Source: Streptomyces uncialis
Lineage (GTDB): Bacteria; Actinomycetota; Actinomycetes; Streptomycetales; Streptomycetaceae
Direction: 5' to 3'
DNA: 64,000 nt
Assembly (NCBI RefSeq): GCF_036250755.1
Contig: NZ_CP109583.1
Span: 5,355,501-5,419,500, forward strand
The stretch's first letter is position 1; the number at the start of each line of letters is the position of its first letter. A program made the translations under genes and the position numbers. The notes below the pieces were generated by a model. That model saw nothing but the letters and a program-made list of their open reading frames with translations, ran no database searches and was not told where the DNA came from. This document shows positions 27,624 through 38,672 of this stretch, piece after piece.

Positions 27624-28370
27624 ATGCCCACGCCATACGGATCTCGCGGCGGCATGGCGTTCGGCGCGGAGGAGCTCCATGTGCTCCGCCGTGCCCTCGC
27701 TCTCGCCCTCCACCCCGGCCCCGTATCCGCCGAGGACGTCCACGACTGTCTCCGGCTCGCCGACTCCGTCGACGAGGCGGTGCGCGAGGGTGCCCGGCTG
27801 CGCGCCTTCCTGGTCGACGACCTGGACCGCTACCGGGCCGCCCTGCCCGGTACGGTCGGCGGCTATCTGTCCCTCCTGGAGGACGTGCTCGCCGCCGGGT
27901 ACCAGCCCGTCCCCGACGATCTCGCCGCGCTGCGGGCGCTGCGCGGCAATCCGGTCGCCGCGGCCCTCCTCGAACGCTGCCGCACCCTGGCCGAACGCGC
28001 GGTGCGGGCCCGGCTCGCCGGACGGGCCGTCCCGTCCGTGCTGTCGGCCCCGGCGGCGAGCGTCCCCGCCGGGCGCACGGCGTCCGTCCCGGGCTCCCGT
28101 GCCCGCCTGACGGCCCTGCCGGGCGGTCTCGCCCGGATCGGCGCCCCGGCGCGCCCGCAGGCCGCGGACAAGCCCGCCGAGCGCCCCGGGGCCGACCCGA
28201 AGCGCAAGCCGGGCGAACCGGCGCCGCAGCGGCCCGTGCCGACGCCCGCGGAGGTCTTCCCGCCGCGCCGCCGCCCGGCCGGACCCGGTGGACCGGCCGC
28301 GCCGGACGGCACCCCGGGGCCCGCCGCCGAACCGCCGGCGGACCCTCCCCAGCAGTGGGCCGCCGGATAG
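27624..28370 (+). CDS. Conserved hypothetical protein with disordered tail
   Basis: A 248-residue protein I do not recognise. Residues ~10-130 are helical: FGAEELHVLRRALALALHPGPVSAEDVHDCLRLADSVDEAVREGARLRAFLVDDLDRYRAALPGTVGGYLSLLEDVLAAGY, then DDLAALRALRGNPVAAALLERC. The remaining ~110 residues are Pro/Ala/Arg-rich. No signal peptide or membrane segment. ATG 27624 lies 8 bp after a TATCGT hexamer, so a leaderless transcript is possible. It begins a short plus-strand run with the next small gene. Confidence 0.65.
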   Translation: MPTPYGSRGGMAFGAEELHVLRRALALALHPGPVSAEDVHDCLRLADSVDEAVREGARLRAFLVDDLDRYRAALPGTVGGYLSLLEDVLAAGYQPVPDDLAALRALRGNPVAAALLERCRTLAERAVRARLAGRAVPSVLSAPAASVPAGRTASVPGSRARLTALPGGLARIGAPARPQAADKPAERPGADPKRKPGEPAPQRPVPTPAEVFPPRRRPAGPGGPAAPDGTPGPAAEPPADPPQQWAAG

Positions 28371-28389
28371 CGCTCGCTACCCTGGGCCC

Positions 28390-28575
28390 ATGGACTACGT
28401 CTCCGCGCTCGTGCCCCCCGTCGTGATGGCAGTGTTCTTCACCGCGCTCATCGTGACGATCGTGAAGACCCAGGGTGGCGACAAGAAGGCCAAGGAGGAC
28501 GCGGCGGTCGACCACGCGTTGCAGCAGCAGGCCGAGCAGGCCCGCCGCGCCGCGGCGCCCGACAGCGCCGCCTGA
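28390..28575 (+). CDS. Small single-pass membrane protein
   Basis: A 61-residue protein with one N-terminal transmembrane segment (VPPVVMAVFFTALIVTIV, about residues 8-25), then a charged helix KTQGGDKKAKEDAAVDHALQQQAEQARRAA. TACCCT lies a few bases before the ATG, in line with a leaderless start. It is followed at 28638 by a strong terminator, so it ends its transcription unit. Function unknown. Confidence 0.65.
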   Translation: MDYVSALVPPVVMAVFFTALIVTIVKTQGGDKKAKEDAAVDHALQQQAEQARRAAAPDSAA

Positions 28576-28637
28576 CCCGCTCGGGCGCCTGACCCGCCGA
28601 GGCATCTGACGTACCGCCGTACCGGATCGTCGCGGTA

Positions 28638-28678
28638 AGGGCGTACGACTCGAAAGAATCGAGTCGTACGCCCTTTTT
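28638..28678 (+). terminator. Strong rho-independent terminator
   Basis: AGGGCGTACGACTCGA (28638-28653) and TCGAGTCGTACGCCCT (28659-28674) pair perfectly over 16 bp around an AAGAA loop and are followed by a T-run. It is one of only two terminators here with a clear T-tract. Confidence 0.95.
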
Positions 28679-28725
28679 GTCATTTAAAGGCCATGTTCAT
28701 TGCGCTATGCGGAACTTATACGGAT

Positions 28726-29304
28726 ATGGTGCGGACTGTGCCTCGCCCCTTGGGAGAACTCGAAGACGCGGTCATGACGCGGGTCTGGCAGTGGAACCGG
28801 CCGGTGACCGTTCGGGAAGTCCTGGAAGACATCCAGCGGGATCGCTCGATCGCCTACACCACGGTGATGACCGTCCTGGACAATCTCCATCAGAAGGGCT
28901 GGGTACGCCGTGAGGCGGAAGGCCGCGCCTATCGATATGAGGCGGTCTCCACGCGCGCGGCGTACGCGGCCGCACTGATGAACGACTCCTGGTCGCAGAG
29001 CGACAACCCGGCGGCCGCCCTGGTCGCCTTCTTCGGCATGATGTCGCCGGAGCAGCGGGAAGCCCTCACCGACGCCGTACGTATGGTCCAGGGTCCCGAG
29101 AACCCGCCGTCCGCCCCACCACCGGAGAACCCCGCGAACCCCCCGGAGTCCGCGGAGTCAGGGGAGTCAGGGGACACCGAGGAGCCGGCCGACGCCCGGA
29201 ACGCCGGGAATCCGGAGATCCCGGGCACCGAGAACCTGGGCACCGAGAACCAGGGGAAGCCCGCGAACCGGCCCCCCGCGCAGAACACGGAGGGCGGGCG
29301 ATAG
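28726..29304 (+). CDS. BlaI/MecI-family transcriptional regulator
   Basis: The winged-helix domain spans about the first 110 residues: LGELEDAVMTRVWQWNRPVTVREVLEDIQRDRSIAYTTVMTVLDNLHQKGWVRREAEGRAYRYEAVSTRAAYAAALM, the BlaI pattern. A ~80-residue Pro/Glu/Asn-rich tail, with ENLGTENQG and SAESGESGD repeats, is extra to the family. No BlaR-type sensor protease is adjacent, so the inducer is unclear; orphan BlaI proteins are common in actinomycetes. The start is uncertain: ATG 28726 is used, with ATG 28693 and GTG 28738 as alternatives. Confidence 0.85.
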   Translation: MVRTVPRPLGELEDAVMTRVWQWNRPVTVREVLEDIQRDRSIAYTTVMTVLDNLHQKGWVRREAEGRAYRYEAVSTRAAYAAALMNDSWSQSDNPAAALVAFFGMMSPEQREALTDAVRMVQGPENPPSAPPPENPANPPESAESGESGDTEEPADARNAGNPEIPGTENLGTENQGKPANRPPAQNTEGGR

Positions 29305-29313
29305 CGTCCGCTC

Positions 29314-29856
29314 ATGCCTCCAGAGCAACCCGAAGTCGCCGGGAAACCCGGGAAAGCGGTCACCGTACGCCGGGCCCGGACCAGTGATGTCCCCGAGGTG
29401 CGCGGACTCCTCGACTCGTACGTCCGCAAGGGCATCCTGCTCGACAAAGCCACGGTCACGCTTTACGAGGACATCCAGGAGTTCTGGGTCGCGGAACGCG
29501 ACGACAACGCGCAGCTCGTAGCCTGCGGGGCGCTGCATGTGATGTGGGAAGACCTCGCGGAAGTCCGCACCCTGGCCGTGAACCCCGAGCTGAAGGGCGC
29601 CGGTGTCGGGCATCAACTCCTGGAGAAGTTGCTCCAGACCGCCCGCTGGCTCGGTGTTCGGCGCGTATTCTGCCTCACCTTCGAAGTCGACTTCTTCGCG
29701 AAGCACGGCTTCGTCGAGATCGGTGAGACCCCCGTCGACTCCGATGTGTACGGCGAGCTCCTTCGTTCCTATGACGAGGGTGTCGCGGAGTTCCTCGGAC
29801 TCGAACGGGTGAAACCGAACACCTTGGGCAACAGCCGGATGCTTCTGCATCTGTGA
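29314..29856 (+). CDS. argA: GNAT acetyltransferase, short ArgA-type N-acetylglutamate synthase
   Basis: A 180-residue single-domain GNAT enzyme resembling the short actinobacterial amino-acid N-acetyltransferase (Mycobacterium ArgA type). VTVRRARTSDVPEVRGLLDSYVRKGILL opens the fold. The acetyl-CoA pyrophosphate loop is in VNPELKGAGVGHQLLEKLL, followed by VFCLTFEVDFFAKHGFVEIG. Such enzymes can supply N-acetylglutamate for arginine synthesis. It starts 9 bp after the BlaI-type gene, suggesting co-transcription. The substrate is inferred from family resemblance. Confidence 0.8.
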   Translation: MPPEQPEVAGKPGKAVTVRRARTSDVPEVRGLLDSYVRKGILLDKATVTLYEDIQEFWVAERDDNAQLVACGALHVMWEDLAEVRTLAVNPELKGAGVGHQLLEKLLQTARWLGVRRVFCLTFEVDFFAKHGFVEIGETPVDSDVYGELLRSYDEGVAEFLGLERVKPNTLGNSRMLLHL

Positions 29857-29985
29857 TCGACGGGACACAGTATTCCGCTGTGTCCCTGCCCTCGCGCCCT
29901 ATGTCCGAAACGCGCACGTTTCCGGGCTTCTCGGGAGGGCCGGTCCTGTCCAGGGGTTTGTGTTTTTCCCGCAAAGGCGGTTTGC

Positions 29986-30015
29986 TTTCCGACGTACTGC
30001 TGTACTGCATATAAC
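29986..30015 (+). promoter_or_regulatory. Probable lsr2 promoter
   Basis: The 229-bp gap before lsr2 becomes A+T-richer at its 3' half. TATAAC (30010-30015) is a good -10, with TTCCGA 17 bp upstream as a weak -35. The spacer contains a TACTGC repeat. Confidence 0.4.
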
Positions 30016-30085
30016 AAGGGGCGGCGAATCAGCGGCCAGTTGCCGCGGAGACCGGCCCGCACGTTATCGATGAAAGGAAAATCCG

Positions 30086-30424
30086 GTGGCACAGAAGGTT
30101 CAGGTCCTTCTTGTCGACGACCTCGACGGTGGCGAGGCGGACGAGACGGTGACGTTCGCGCTGGACGGCAAGACTTACGAGATCGACCTCACCACGGCGA
30201 ACGCGGACAAGCTCCGCGGGCTGCTGGAGGCGTATGTGAAGGGCGGGCGCCGCACCGGCGGCCGTTCCGCGGGCGGGCGGGGCAAGTCCCGTGCGGCCGT
30301 CGGCGGCAGCGGCCAGGAGACGGCGCAGATCCGTGCCTGGGCGAAGGAGAACGGTTACGAGGTCAACGACCGGGGCCGGGTCCCCGCGAACATCCGTCAG
30401 GCGTACGACGACGCCCACCGCTGA
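30086..30424 (+). CDS. lsr2: Nucleoid-associated protein Lsr2
   Basis: Lsr2 bridges and silences A+T-rich DNA and represses horizontally acquired genes and specialised-metabolite clusters in Streptomyces. The 112-residue protein has the N-terminal oligomerisation domain (MAQKVQVLLVDDLDGGEADETVTFALDGKTYEIDLTTANADKLRGLLEAYV). A Gly/Arg/Ser linker leads to the DNA-binding helices (IRAWAKENGYEVNDRGRVPANIRQAYDDA) with the minor-groove RGR motif. GTG start with AAAGGAAAA upstream. Its 3' end overlaps the convergent next gene by 28 bp. Confidence 0.96.
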   Translation: MAQKVQVLLVDDLDGGEADETVTFALDGKTYEIDLTTANADKLRGLLEAYVKGGRRTGGRSAGGRGKSRAAVGGSGQETAQIRAWAKENGYEVNDRGRVPANIRQAYDDAHR

Positions 30425-31086
30425 TCGCACGCCCGGCCCAACCGGACCCGCAGGCACTCCGTGGCCGCCGAGTCCACGAGCCGTACGAGGTCGGGGGCGC
30501 CCCCACCGCCCCCGGGTGCGCCCTCCCGCGCACCCGGTGACGGCAGCAGCCAAGGCGCCGGAAGCGTCGGCTCCACCGCATGCCCCGGCTCAGGGGGCCG
30601 CATCCAGGTCGCGGCCCCTTGTGAGCCACCCTCCCGTCCGGCGGCTCCCCCTCGGGTCACATCCCCGTGGGGCGGCCACCCAGGCGGCCGGGGCGCCTCG
30701 ATCCGGCCGCCCGCGCCGATCGCCACCAGGCCCAGCCCTTCCGGCAGCGCCCCCCACCCCAGCCACTCCAGCAGCCCCGGCAGTTCCTCGGCGCCCCCCG
30801 CGGCCATCAGGAACCAGGTCCGCCCGCCGGACCGTGCCACCGGAGCCGACGGGACACCGGGAGGCGCCCCGTCCGCGAACCGCCGCAGCACCCCGTCGGC
30901 GGCCCGGGACGGCATCTCCAGCACATCGAACCGCACCCCGCACACCAGCAGCGCCGGGCCCGCCCCGCCGGCGCCCGCACCGGGCGGACCGGGAACCGTG
31001 GGCCAGCCCAGCACGTTCTCGTACCACCGGCCCACGGGACCGCTCGCGGGGAGCGGCCGACGGGGGCGCGGGACGGTGGGATCCAT
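30397..31086 (-). CDS. Conserved hypothetical protein between lsr2 and clpC
   Basis: A 229-residue protein with GRWYENVLGWPTVPGPP near the N-terminus, then LLVCGVRFDVLEMPSRAADGVLRRF, GGRTWFLMAAGGAEELPGLLEWLGWGALPEGL and a C-terminal APDLVRLVDSAATECLRVRL helix. The WYENVLGWP and RFDVLE pattern resembles the N-terminal part of actinomycete bifunctional DNA primase/polymerase-like proteins, but no catalytic acidic triad can be assigned, so I give no function. It is antiparallel to lsr2 and overlaps its last 28 bp. Confidence 0.65.
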   Translation of the reverse strand: MDPTVPRPRRPLPASGPVGRWYENVLGWPTVPGPPGAGAGGAGPALLVCGVRFDVLEMPSRAADGVLRRFADGAPPGVPSAPVARSGGRTWFLMAAGGAEELPGLLEWLGWGALPEGLGLVAIGAGGRIEAPRPPGWPPHGDVTRGGAAGREGGSQGAATWMRPPEPGHAVEPTLPAPWLLPSPGAREGAPGGGGGAPDLVRLVDSAATECLRVRLGRACDQRWASSYA

Positions 31087-31519
31087 GCCGGAGGAACAGC
31101 CGAAGCACCACCTCGGTTACGCACCGTGCGCGGATCTCCGCCCACGGTGGCCGGATCGAGGGGGTACGAGGCTTGGTGGCGGCGCGCGCTTGTTCGCCCG
31201 TAGCGGAGGGAACCGGTACACCCCGCATGGACTGTCAGTACGTGCGGGTAAGACATCCCTAGTGGGGAGGGGCGACACGCACGGCCCGGCGGTCTCACGT
31301 TCGCCATCGGCGTACTGATGGCGGGGGTATCTGTCTGGCCTGCGGGAACATCGTCTCGCACCATCGGGTTGGAGCACATGTCGGCGTTCGCGGTCAGGAG
31401 GCCACGCACGGGTGTCGGCAGTTGGAATGAGCGGTCCCCGCTTGCGGGACTAAGCTGCGGAAGGACAGGGAGGGGACCGACCCCTTTCACTGCCTGACCG
31501 CTCTGAGGAGCGATTAACG
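31087..31519 (+). promoter_or_regulatory. clpC upstream region with ClgR box
   Basis: A 432-bp gene-free region. GTTCGCCATCGGCGTACT (31299-31316) read on the other strand fits the ClgR consensus I recall from Corynebacterium (WNNWCGCYNANRGCGWWS) at every position. TATCTG (31328-31333) is a plausible -10; the box centre would then lie about 34 bp before the start point, a normal activator position overlapping -35. ClgR activates clp genes in Streptomyces and relatives. The leader from there to clpC would be ~180 nt. Confidence 0.7.
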
Positions 31520-34048
<2,529 letters not shown>

Positions 34049-34077
34049 CGCCCACGCGCTGAGCGCATGTGGCGAAA

Positions 34078-34120
34078 GGGGCTGTCCCCGGACCTTCAGG
34101 GTCCGGGGACAGCCCCTTTT
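34078..34120. terminator. clpC terminator, probably bidirectional
   Basis: GGGGCTGTCCCCGGACC (34078-34094) and GGTCCGGGGACAGCCCC (34100-34116) form a perfect 17-bp stem with a TTCAG loop, followed by TTTT and preceded by AAA. It can serve both clpC and the convergent NACHT gene ending at 34139. Confidence 0.95.
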
Positions 34121-34138
34121 CCGGTGTTCGGGTGGGTG

Positions 34139-37060
34139 TCAGGACCTGGATTCCTGGATCACTTCAAGGGATTCAGGGAGCCTGTCGAGTCCGAGCAGCG
34201 GCACATCGGCAGGCCCCATCGGATGAATGGTCAACAGGCTGAGACGCGGGAATCGGTCGGGGAACGCCGAAACGTCGATGGGCCCCGTCGGCCCTGCCAC
34301 GAGCAGTACCAGGTCGGTGAGTTCGGGCAGGGTGAGCGTTTCCGCCATGGTGGGGAGTTGCCTCGCGTCCACACCGAGTTCAGTGAGGCACGGGATCTTC
34401 TCCAATTCCCGCCAGTCGTCCGAGGACACGGTGGAGTTGAGGTGCCAAAGACTCAGCCTCTCCAGTTCGTCCAACGACTGGAGCAACTTCCAGGGGGGCC
34501 GCGTGCGCGCCGGTGTGTCGAAGGTCAGTTCCTTCGGCCGATAACGGGATACGTACTCCGCGATCACGCTCGGTTCGATGGCGCCCCACAGTTGCACCAG
34601 CGGGCGTCCGCCGAGTTCTCCCAGGGCACGTAGTTCCGCCTCGTTGCTCACCGAGATGAAGAGTCCCTCAGGGTCGAGCTCCGCGATCACCTCTTCGGCG
34701 TATCGGGCCGTGTCGAAGCGGAACCAGGACCAGGCGAGTTGGGAGCGCACGGAAAGGTACGGGGTGTCGGCGTAGCGGGCGAGGAAGGGAATCGCTGCGT
34801 CGGACTGCACTCGGGTGGCGGTGATGACCGCCATGCGGGATTCGTGCTCGCCGTATTCGCCGGGACCGGGCAGCAGATCGAGGACGAGCGGGCCCACGGT
34901 GGCGAGTTCCCGGGCGGCTCCCGGATTCGGTGGCGGAATCAGCGCGTTCACCCGTTCCGCGACCCGTGCGCGGACCGCCGGGTCGAGTTCCGTCGCGTGT
35001 TCCAGACAGGCGCCGGCCATCAGATGGACCCGGTTGCGTTCCCGGCCCTCGGGCAGCGCGTCACCCGCGCTCAGCATTCCGTCCAGGAGTTCCGCGCGTT
35101 CCCTCGGGCGGGCGTGGGCGATCGCCATCCGGATGACGTCCTCCCACTGGTCGTCGGCGGCATGGCCGGTCAGCAGTCCGATGTCCCACGCCTCCACGGC
35201 CGCCCGCGCGCCCAGATAGTCCTGGAAGGTGCGGTGCACGAAGGTCACCGCGCCGGGGGAGGGCTCCAGCAGCAGACCGCTGCGCAGCAGCAGATGGGCG
35301 AAGACGGTCCGGGCGTCCCCGATCGCCGCCGCCTCGGGCATCGCGGGCAGCGCCTCACCGATGACGGCCTCGGCGCGGTCGCGGTCCATCTCGGTGCGGC
35401 CGTTGCGGATCAGCCAGTACGCGAGTCGCTGGAGCAGCTGTGTCTGCGGTTCCTGCCGCAGCTCGGCACCGGTGCCGCCGGGGATGTCCCGCTCCCGGTC
35501 CCGCCGGGACAGCAGCATCGCCAGGGCCGCCTCGTACAACTCGCGGCGGCCGTGCGGGAGGTAGCCGTGCCGGTCGCGGTGCAGGGCGCAGATCAGGCCG
35601 CACATCAGCGGGTTGGTGGCGAGTCGGCCGAGGTCGGGTTTGGTGCGCACGGCGGTGAGCAGCTGCCGCTCGTACCCGTCCAGGAGCGCGAGATGAGGTT
35701 CGGCGGCGCCGGAGCGGGCCGCCGAGTGCCAGCGGTGGATGAACGAGGCCACATCGGCCGCGTTCATGGGGGAGAGCGTGAGTTCCGCGAAGCCGTCGTC
35801 CGCGAGCCAGCGTTCCCGGACGGCGGACGGGCGTGAGGTGACCAGCCAGCGGTTGCCGGGGTACGCGGCGATCAGATCGGCGAGCCAGGTGCGGGCACGG
35901 TCGCGTTCGGGGGCGGGGACCTCGTCGATGCCGTCGACCAGGATCAGCCCGCGTCCGGCGGTCAGCACATGGTCGGCCCAGCCGTCGGGCTGCGCCCCGG
36001 CCAGCGGGGAACCGGCGGCTTCCAGGAAGCGCTCGGGGCCGGGCAGACGTTCGCCGTGCCGGGTCAGGGTCCGCAGCGGCAGGACGAACGGGATCAGGCC
36101 GTGCAGATGGCCGAGGGGCCCGTCGGGAGCCGCGCGGGTCGCGGAGACGGCGAGCCACTGGACGAGCGTCGTCTTGCCGGAGCCCGCGACGCCCCGCAGC
36201 AGGACCCGGGGGTGGATGGCGAGGACCTGGTCGGCGAGGTGGGTGGTGGTGTGCGCCGGGACGAACCGGCCGGGGGACTCCTCCGTATCCGGCCCGCCGG
36301 TCCCGGGCCGTGTACCGCGCGTCGGGTGCTCGTCCGCCTCCTCGGTGTACATGAGGCTCAGATACGCCACGTCCAGCGGCCAGACGCCCGGGGTGGACGT
36401 CAGATCGATGCCGTAGATGGTGAGCTTGCCGTGCTTGGCGGCGAGCTGGGCGCGGTAGCGGCGTTCGAAGGAGGCGCGCCGGGCGTCGGGGCGGGGCGCG
36501 CGGGTGATCAGCTCGTCCAGCTTGGCGATCATCTCGCTCTGGGCGCGGCTCTGGTCGACCAGGGTGCGGGCCACGAACGTGGAGCGCTGGGTGAAGAACT
36601 GGAGGATGTGCAGGGACGCCCATTCCACGGCCGAGGTGAGGAACACCGAGGCGTCGGCGGTGAGTTCATGGTCCGGGGCGGGCCCGTCGGCGGCGGCGCG
36701 CGCGTAGAGGGTGCGGGCCAGTTCGCGGTGTCCGAGGCGTACGGCCTGGACGTCGTCCATGTCGAGGTCGCCGAGGGCGCACAGGGTCCGGGTGAGGGCG
36801 TCCACGACGGCGTTCTCCTCGTCGGCGGGGAACGGCCGCTCGCCCGGCGAGGCGACCGCGCCCCGGACCAGCCGCAGGGCGAGGCCCCGCACCTGGGTGG
36901 GGGTGAGGGTGCGCCGCTCGCCCCGGAGGGAGAAGTACGAGGAGAGCCGGACCGGGCGGTCGACCAGTCCCGCGCCGGGCCCCTCCCGGACGAAGAGCTG
37001 CCTGATCAGAGGCGCGATCGCGCTGGACGCGAGGCGCACCCCCAGTACCGATGGATCCAT
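34139..37060 (-). CDS. NACHT-domain NTPase (bNACHT/STAND-type)
   Basis: A 973-residue signal-transduction ATPase. Residues 1-215 form a helical N-terminal region of the kind seen in actinomycete NACHT proteins, with an ASLHILQFFTQRSTFVARTLVDQSR helix. The NACHT domain has Walker A GVAGSGKTT (290-298), Walker B GLILVDGIDEVP (371-382) and sensor WLVTSRPS (405-412). A winged-helix/helical region follows (TNPLMCGLICALHRDR to FVHRTFQDYLGARAA), and the last ~130 residues look like irregular leucine-rich repeats. Bacterial NACHT proteins include anti-phage defence proteins; this one sits alone among housekeeping genes. No effector domain (nuclease, protease) is recognisable. Confidence 0.88.
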   Translation of the reverse strand: MDPSVLGVRLASSAIAPLIRQLFVREGPGAGLVDRPVRLSSYFSLRGERRTLTPTQVRGLALRLVRGAVASPGERPFPADEENAVVDALTRTLCALGDLDMDDVQAVRLGHRELARTLYARAAADGPAPDHELTADASVFLTSAVEWASLHILQFFTQRSTFVARTLVDQSRAQSEMIAKLDELITRAPRPDARRASFERRYRAQLAAKHGKLTIYGIDLTSTPGVWPLDVAYLSLMYTEEADEHPTRGTRPGTGGPDTEESPGRFVPAHTTTHLADQVLAIHPRVLLRGVAGSGKTTLVQWLAVSATRAAPDGPLGHLHGLIPFVLPLRTLTRHGERLPGPERFLEAAGSPLAGAQPDGWADHVLTAGRGLILVDGIDEVPAPERDRARTWLADLIAAYPGNRWLVTSRPSAVRERWLADDGFAELTLSPMNAADVASFIHRWHSAARSGAAEPHLALLDGYERQLLTAVRTKPDLGRLATNPLMCGLICALHRDRHGYLPHGRRELYEAALAMLLSRRDRERDIPGGTGAELRQEPQTQLLQRLAYWLIRNGRTEMDRDRAEAVIGEALPAMPEAAAIGDARTVFAHLLLRSGLLLEPSPGAVTFVHRTFQDYLGARAAVEAWDIGLLTGHAADDQWEDVIRMAIAHARPRERAELLDGMLSAGDALPEGRERNRVHLMAGACLEHATELDPAVRARVAERVNALIPPPNPGAARELATVGPLVLDLLPGPGEYGEHESRMAVITATRVQSDAAIPFLARYADTPYLSVRSQLAWSWFRFDTARYAEEVIAELDPEGLFISVSNEAELRALGELGGRPLVQLWGAIEPSVIAEYVSRYRPKELTFDTPARTRPPWKLLQSLDELERLSLWHLNSTVSSDDWRELEKIPCLTELGVDARQLPTMAETLTLPELTDLVLLVAGPTGPIDVSAFPDRFPRLSLLTIHPMGPADVPLLGLDRLPESLEVIQESRS

Positions 37061-37865
37061 CCGGTCTCCCCCCGAAGTCCGTGCCGTGCGATGCCGTGCC
37101 GTGCCGTGTCATGCCCTGCGCTGCCCTGCGCTGCGCTGCCCTGGGACGCCGTGCCGTGCGCCGCCGTGCGGTCATCCCGCTGTCGCCGTGACGGAGAGGA
37201 GCGGTCCCGTGCGACACGGGTGGCGGGTGGGGCGGGGAGCTGTGCCCTGGGTCACCCCTGAACCCCTGAACCGCCCCTTCCCGAGCCGGAAATGAGTCGC
37301 GCGGTGCCTCTCGGAACGGCTCTCCGAGGGTAGCCCGGGTCACATTCACAGGGTGCTGGATCTTGCTGCCCGGTGACATGGGGCACAGGCGTTTTGTCCG
37401 GTACTAGATGGAATAGTGGATTGCTGTCCCGGGGGCCGGGGACGGGTCACCCGCAGGGCGCCGGGCGGTCACGGGGCGTCGGAGGGTGCCCGCCCCCAGG
37501 GGCCTCGGAGGCCCGTCGAATCGGTGACCTCCCGCCTCAAACCCAGGTTTTCGCGCCATTTTGCCCCGATATGAAACCCAGGGTGAACGCTGTCAAGACC
37601 CTCGCGATGTGACGTTTATGTACGACTTCGCCTAGTAGTAGGGGGGTTTGAACCCGGGCCCCGTGGCGGGTTACCAAGGTATGGCCAGCCCGGCAGGTAT
37701 GCGGGTCGGCCAGCCCGGCAGATACGCCGACGTACTCCGGGTCTCTCGTGCCCCATCCGAAGCCAGCGCGCCCCACGGCCCGTGCCACTCGCCCAGTCGA
37801 GCGTCACAGCGGTCAAGCGCGGCTCACAGCCGGACGGGCACTTCCCCCCAAGCCCGGAGGTTTGC
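37061..37865. other. Long gene-free region between the NACHT and M23 genes
   Basis: 37070-37170 is simple sequence built from GCCGTGCCGTGC and CTGCGCTGCC repeats. 37380-37620 is slightly A+T-richer, with no convincing gene: a 79-codon frame at 37373 has no motif or ribosome-binding site. A direct repeat GGCCAGCCCGGCAG lies at 37683-37696 and 37708-37721 (25-bp period). The long 5' region before the M23 gene could be a leader; I looked for a c-di-AMP (ydaO-type) riboswitch and did not find its core. Confidence 0.6.
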
Positions 37866-38570
37866 ATGTCCAAGTTCGCCACGTCCCTCATGTCCGGTTC
37901 GTCCCTGCTTCGCACCCGGACGATCGCTGTCGCCGCGGGCGTCGGAGTCTCGGCCGCGCTGGGTGCCGGGGTCGCGGCGGCTGCGACCCCCGGTCAGTCG
38001 GTGACCGCGATGCCGTCCACCGTCGCCGAGTCCGTCAAGGGCCAGGCCGCCGCCCAGGCGAAGGCCGCGAAGGCCACCGCCGCCAAGGCCACGGCCGCCG
38101 CGGAGAAGAAGAAGGCCGTCTCGGTCAAGCCCGTCGCCGCGAAGAAGAGCACCGGCTGGGTCAAGCCCGTCAGCTCCTACGCGCTGTCCGCGGGCTACGC
38201 CCAGGCCGGCGGTATGTGGGCCAGCAAGCACTCCGGCCAGGACTTCGCCATCCCGACCGGCACCCCCGTGATGTCCGTCAGCGGCGGCACCGTCGTCAAG
38301 GCGGGCCCCAACGGTGGCGGTGACGGTCCCGCGTACGGCAACGCGGTCGTCGTGAAGCACACCAACGGCAAGTACTCGCAGTACGCGCACCTGTCGAAGG
38401 TCAACGTCTCGGTCGGCCAGAAGGTCAACGCGGGTACGGTCATCGCCCTGTCCGGCAACACCGGAAACTCCAGCGGCCCGCACCTGCACTTCGAGATCCG
38501 CACCACCCCGAACTACGGCTCGTCCGTGAACCCGGCCGCCTACCTCAGCAGCATGGGCGTCAAGTTCTGA
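37866..38570 (+). CDS. Secreted M23-family metallopeptidase
   Basis: A 234-residue secreted peptidoglycan endopeptidase of the lysostaphin/LytM type. It has a signal peptide (positive LLRTRT, hydrophobic 20-38, AAA-A cleavage near 40), an Ala/Lys-rich linker (about 55-95), then an M23 domain. Zinc ligands are H122 and D126 (KHSGQDFA) and H208 (HLHFE), with H206 as the catalytic partner, plus H175 in YAHLSKV. ATG 37866 has CCCGGAGG 6 nt upstream. It lies close to sigE-cseABC, which governs cell-wall homeostasis. Confidence 0.93.
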   Translation: MSKFATSLMSGSSLLRTRTIAVAAGVGVSAALGAGVAAAATPGQSVTAMPSTVAESVKGQAAAQAKAAKATAAKATAAAEKKKAVSVKPVAAKKSTGWVKPVSSYALSAGYAQAGGMWASKHSGQDFAIPTGTPVMSVSGGTVVKAGPNGGGDGPAYGNAVVVKHTNGKYSQYAHLSKVNVSVGQKVNAGTVIALSGNTGNSSGPHLHFEIRTTPNYGSSVNPAAYLSSMGVKF

Positions 38571-38605
38571 TCGGCTGACGCCGACGTCCGACACGGATGT
38601 GTTCA

Positions 38606-38640
38606 CCCCCGGTCATCGCGTTCCGCGCGATGACCGGGGG
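38606..38640. terminator. Hairpin after the M23 gene
   Basis: CCCCCGGTCATCGCG (38606-38620) and CGCGATGACCGGGGG (38626-38640) form a perfect 15-bp stem with a TTCCG loop, 36 bp after the stop. No T-tract. Confidence 0.8.
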
Positions 38641-38672
38641 TCCGTGCGTTTGGGGGCGGTACACCTACGGTC

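Noticed and set aside
34139..37060. A multi-gene defence island around the NACHT gene
   Set aside because: Flanks are clpC and an M23 peptidase/sigE locus; no nuclease, methylase, toxin or mobile-element gene is adjacent.
37373..37612. 79-codon open frame between the NACHT and M23 genes
   Set aside because: No ribosome-binding site, no codon bias of a real gene, and no recognisable motif.
37600..37865. c-di-AMP (ydaO-type) riboswitch before the M23 peptidase
   Set aside because: Such switches control Streptomyces wall hydrolases and disA is nearby, but the conserved GGGGUGAA-type core and flanking helices are missing here.
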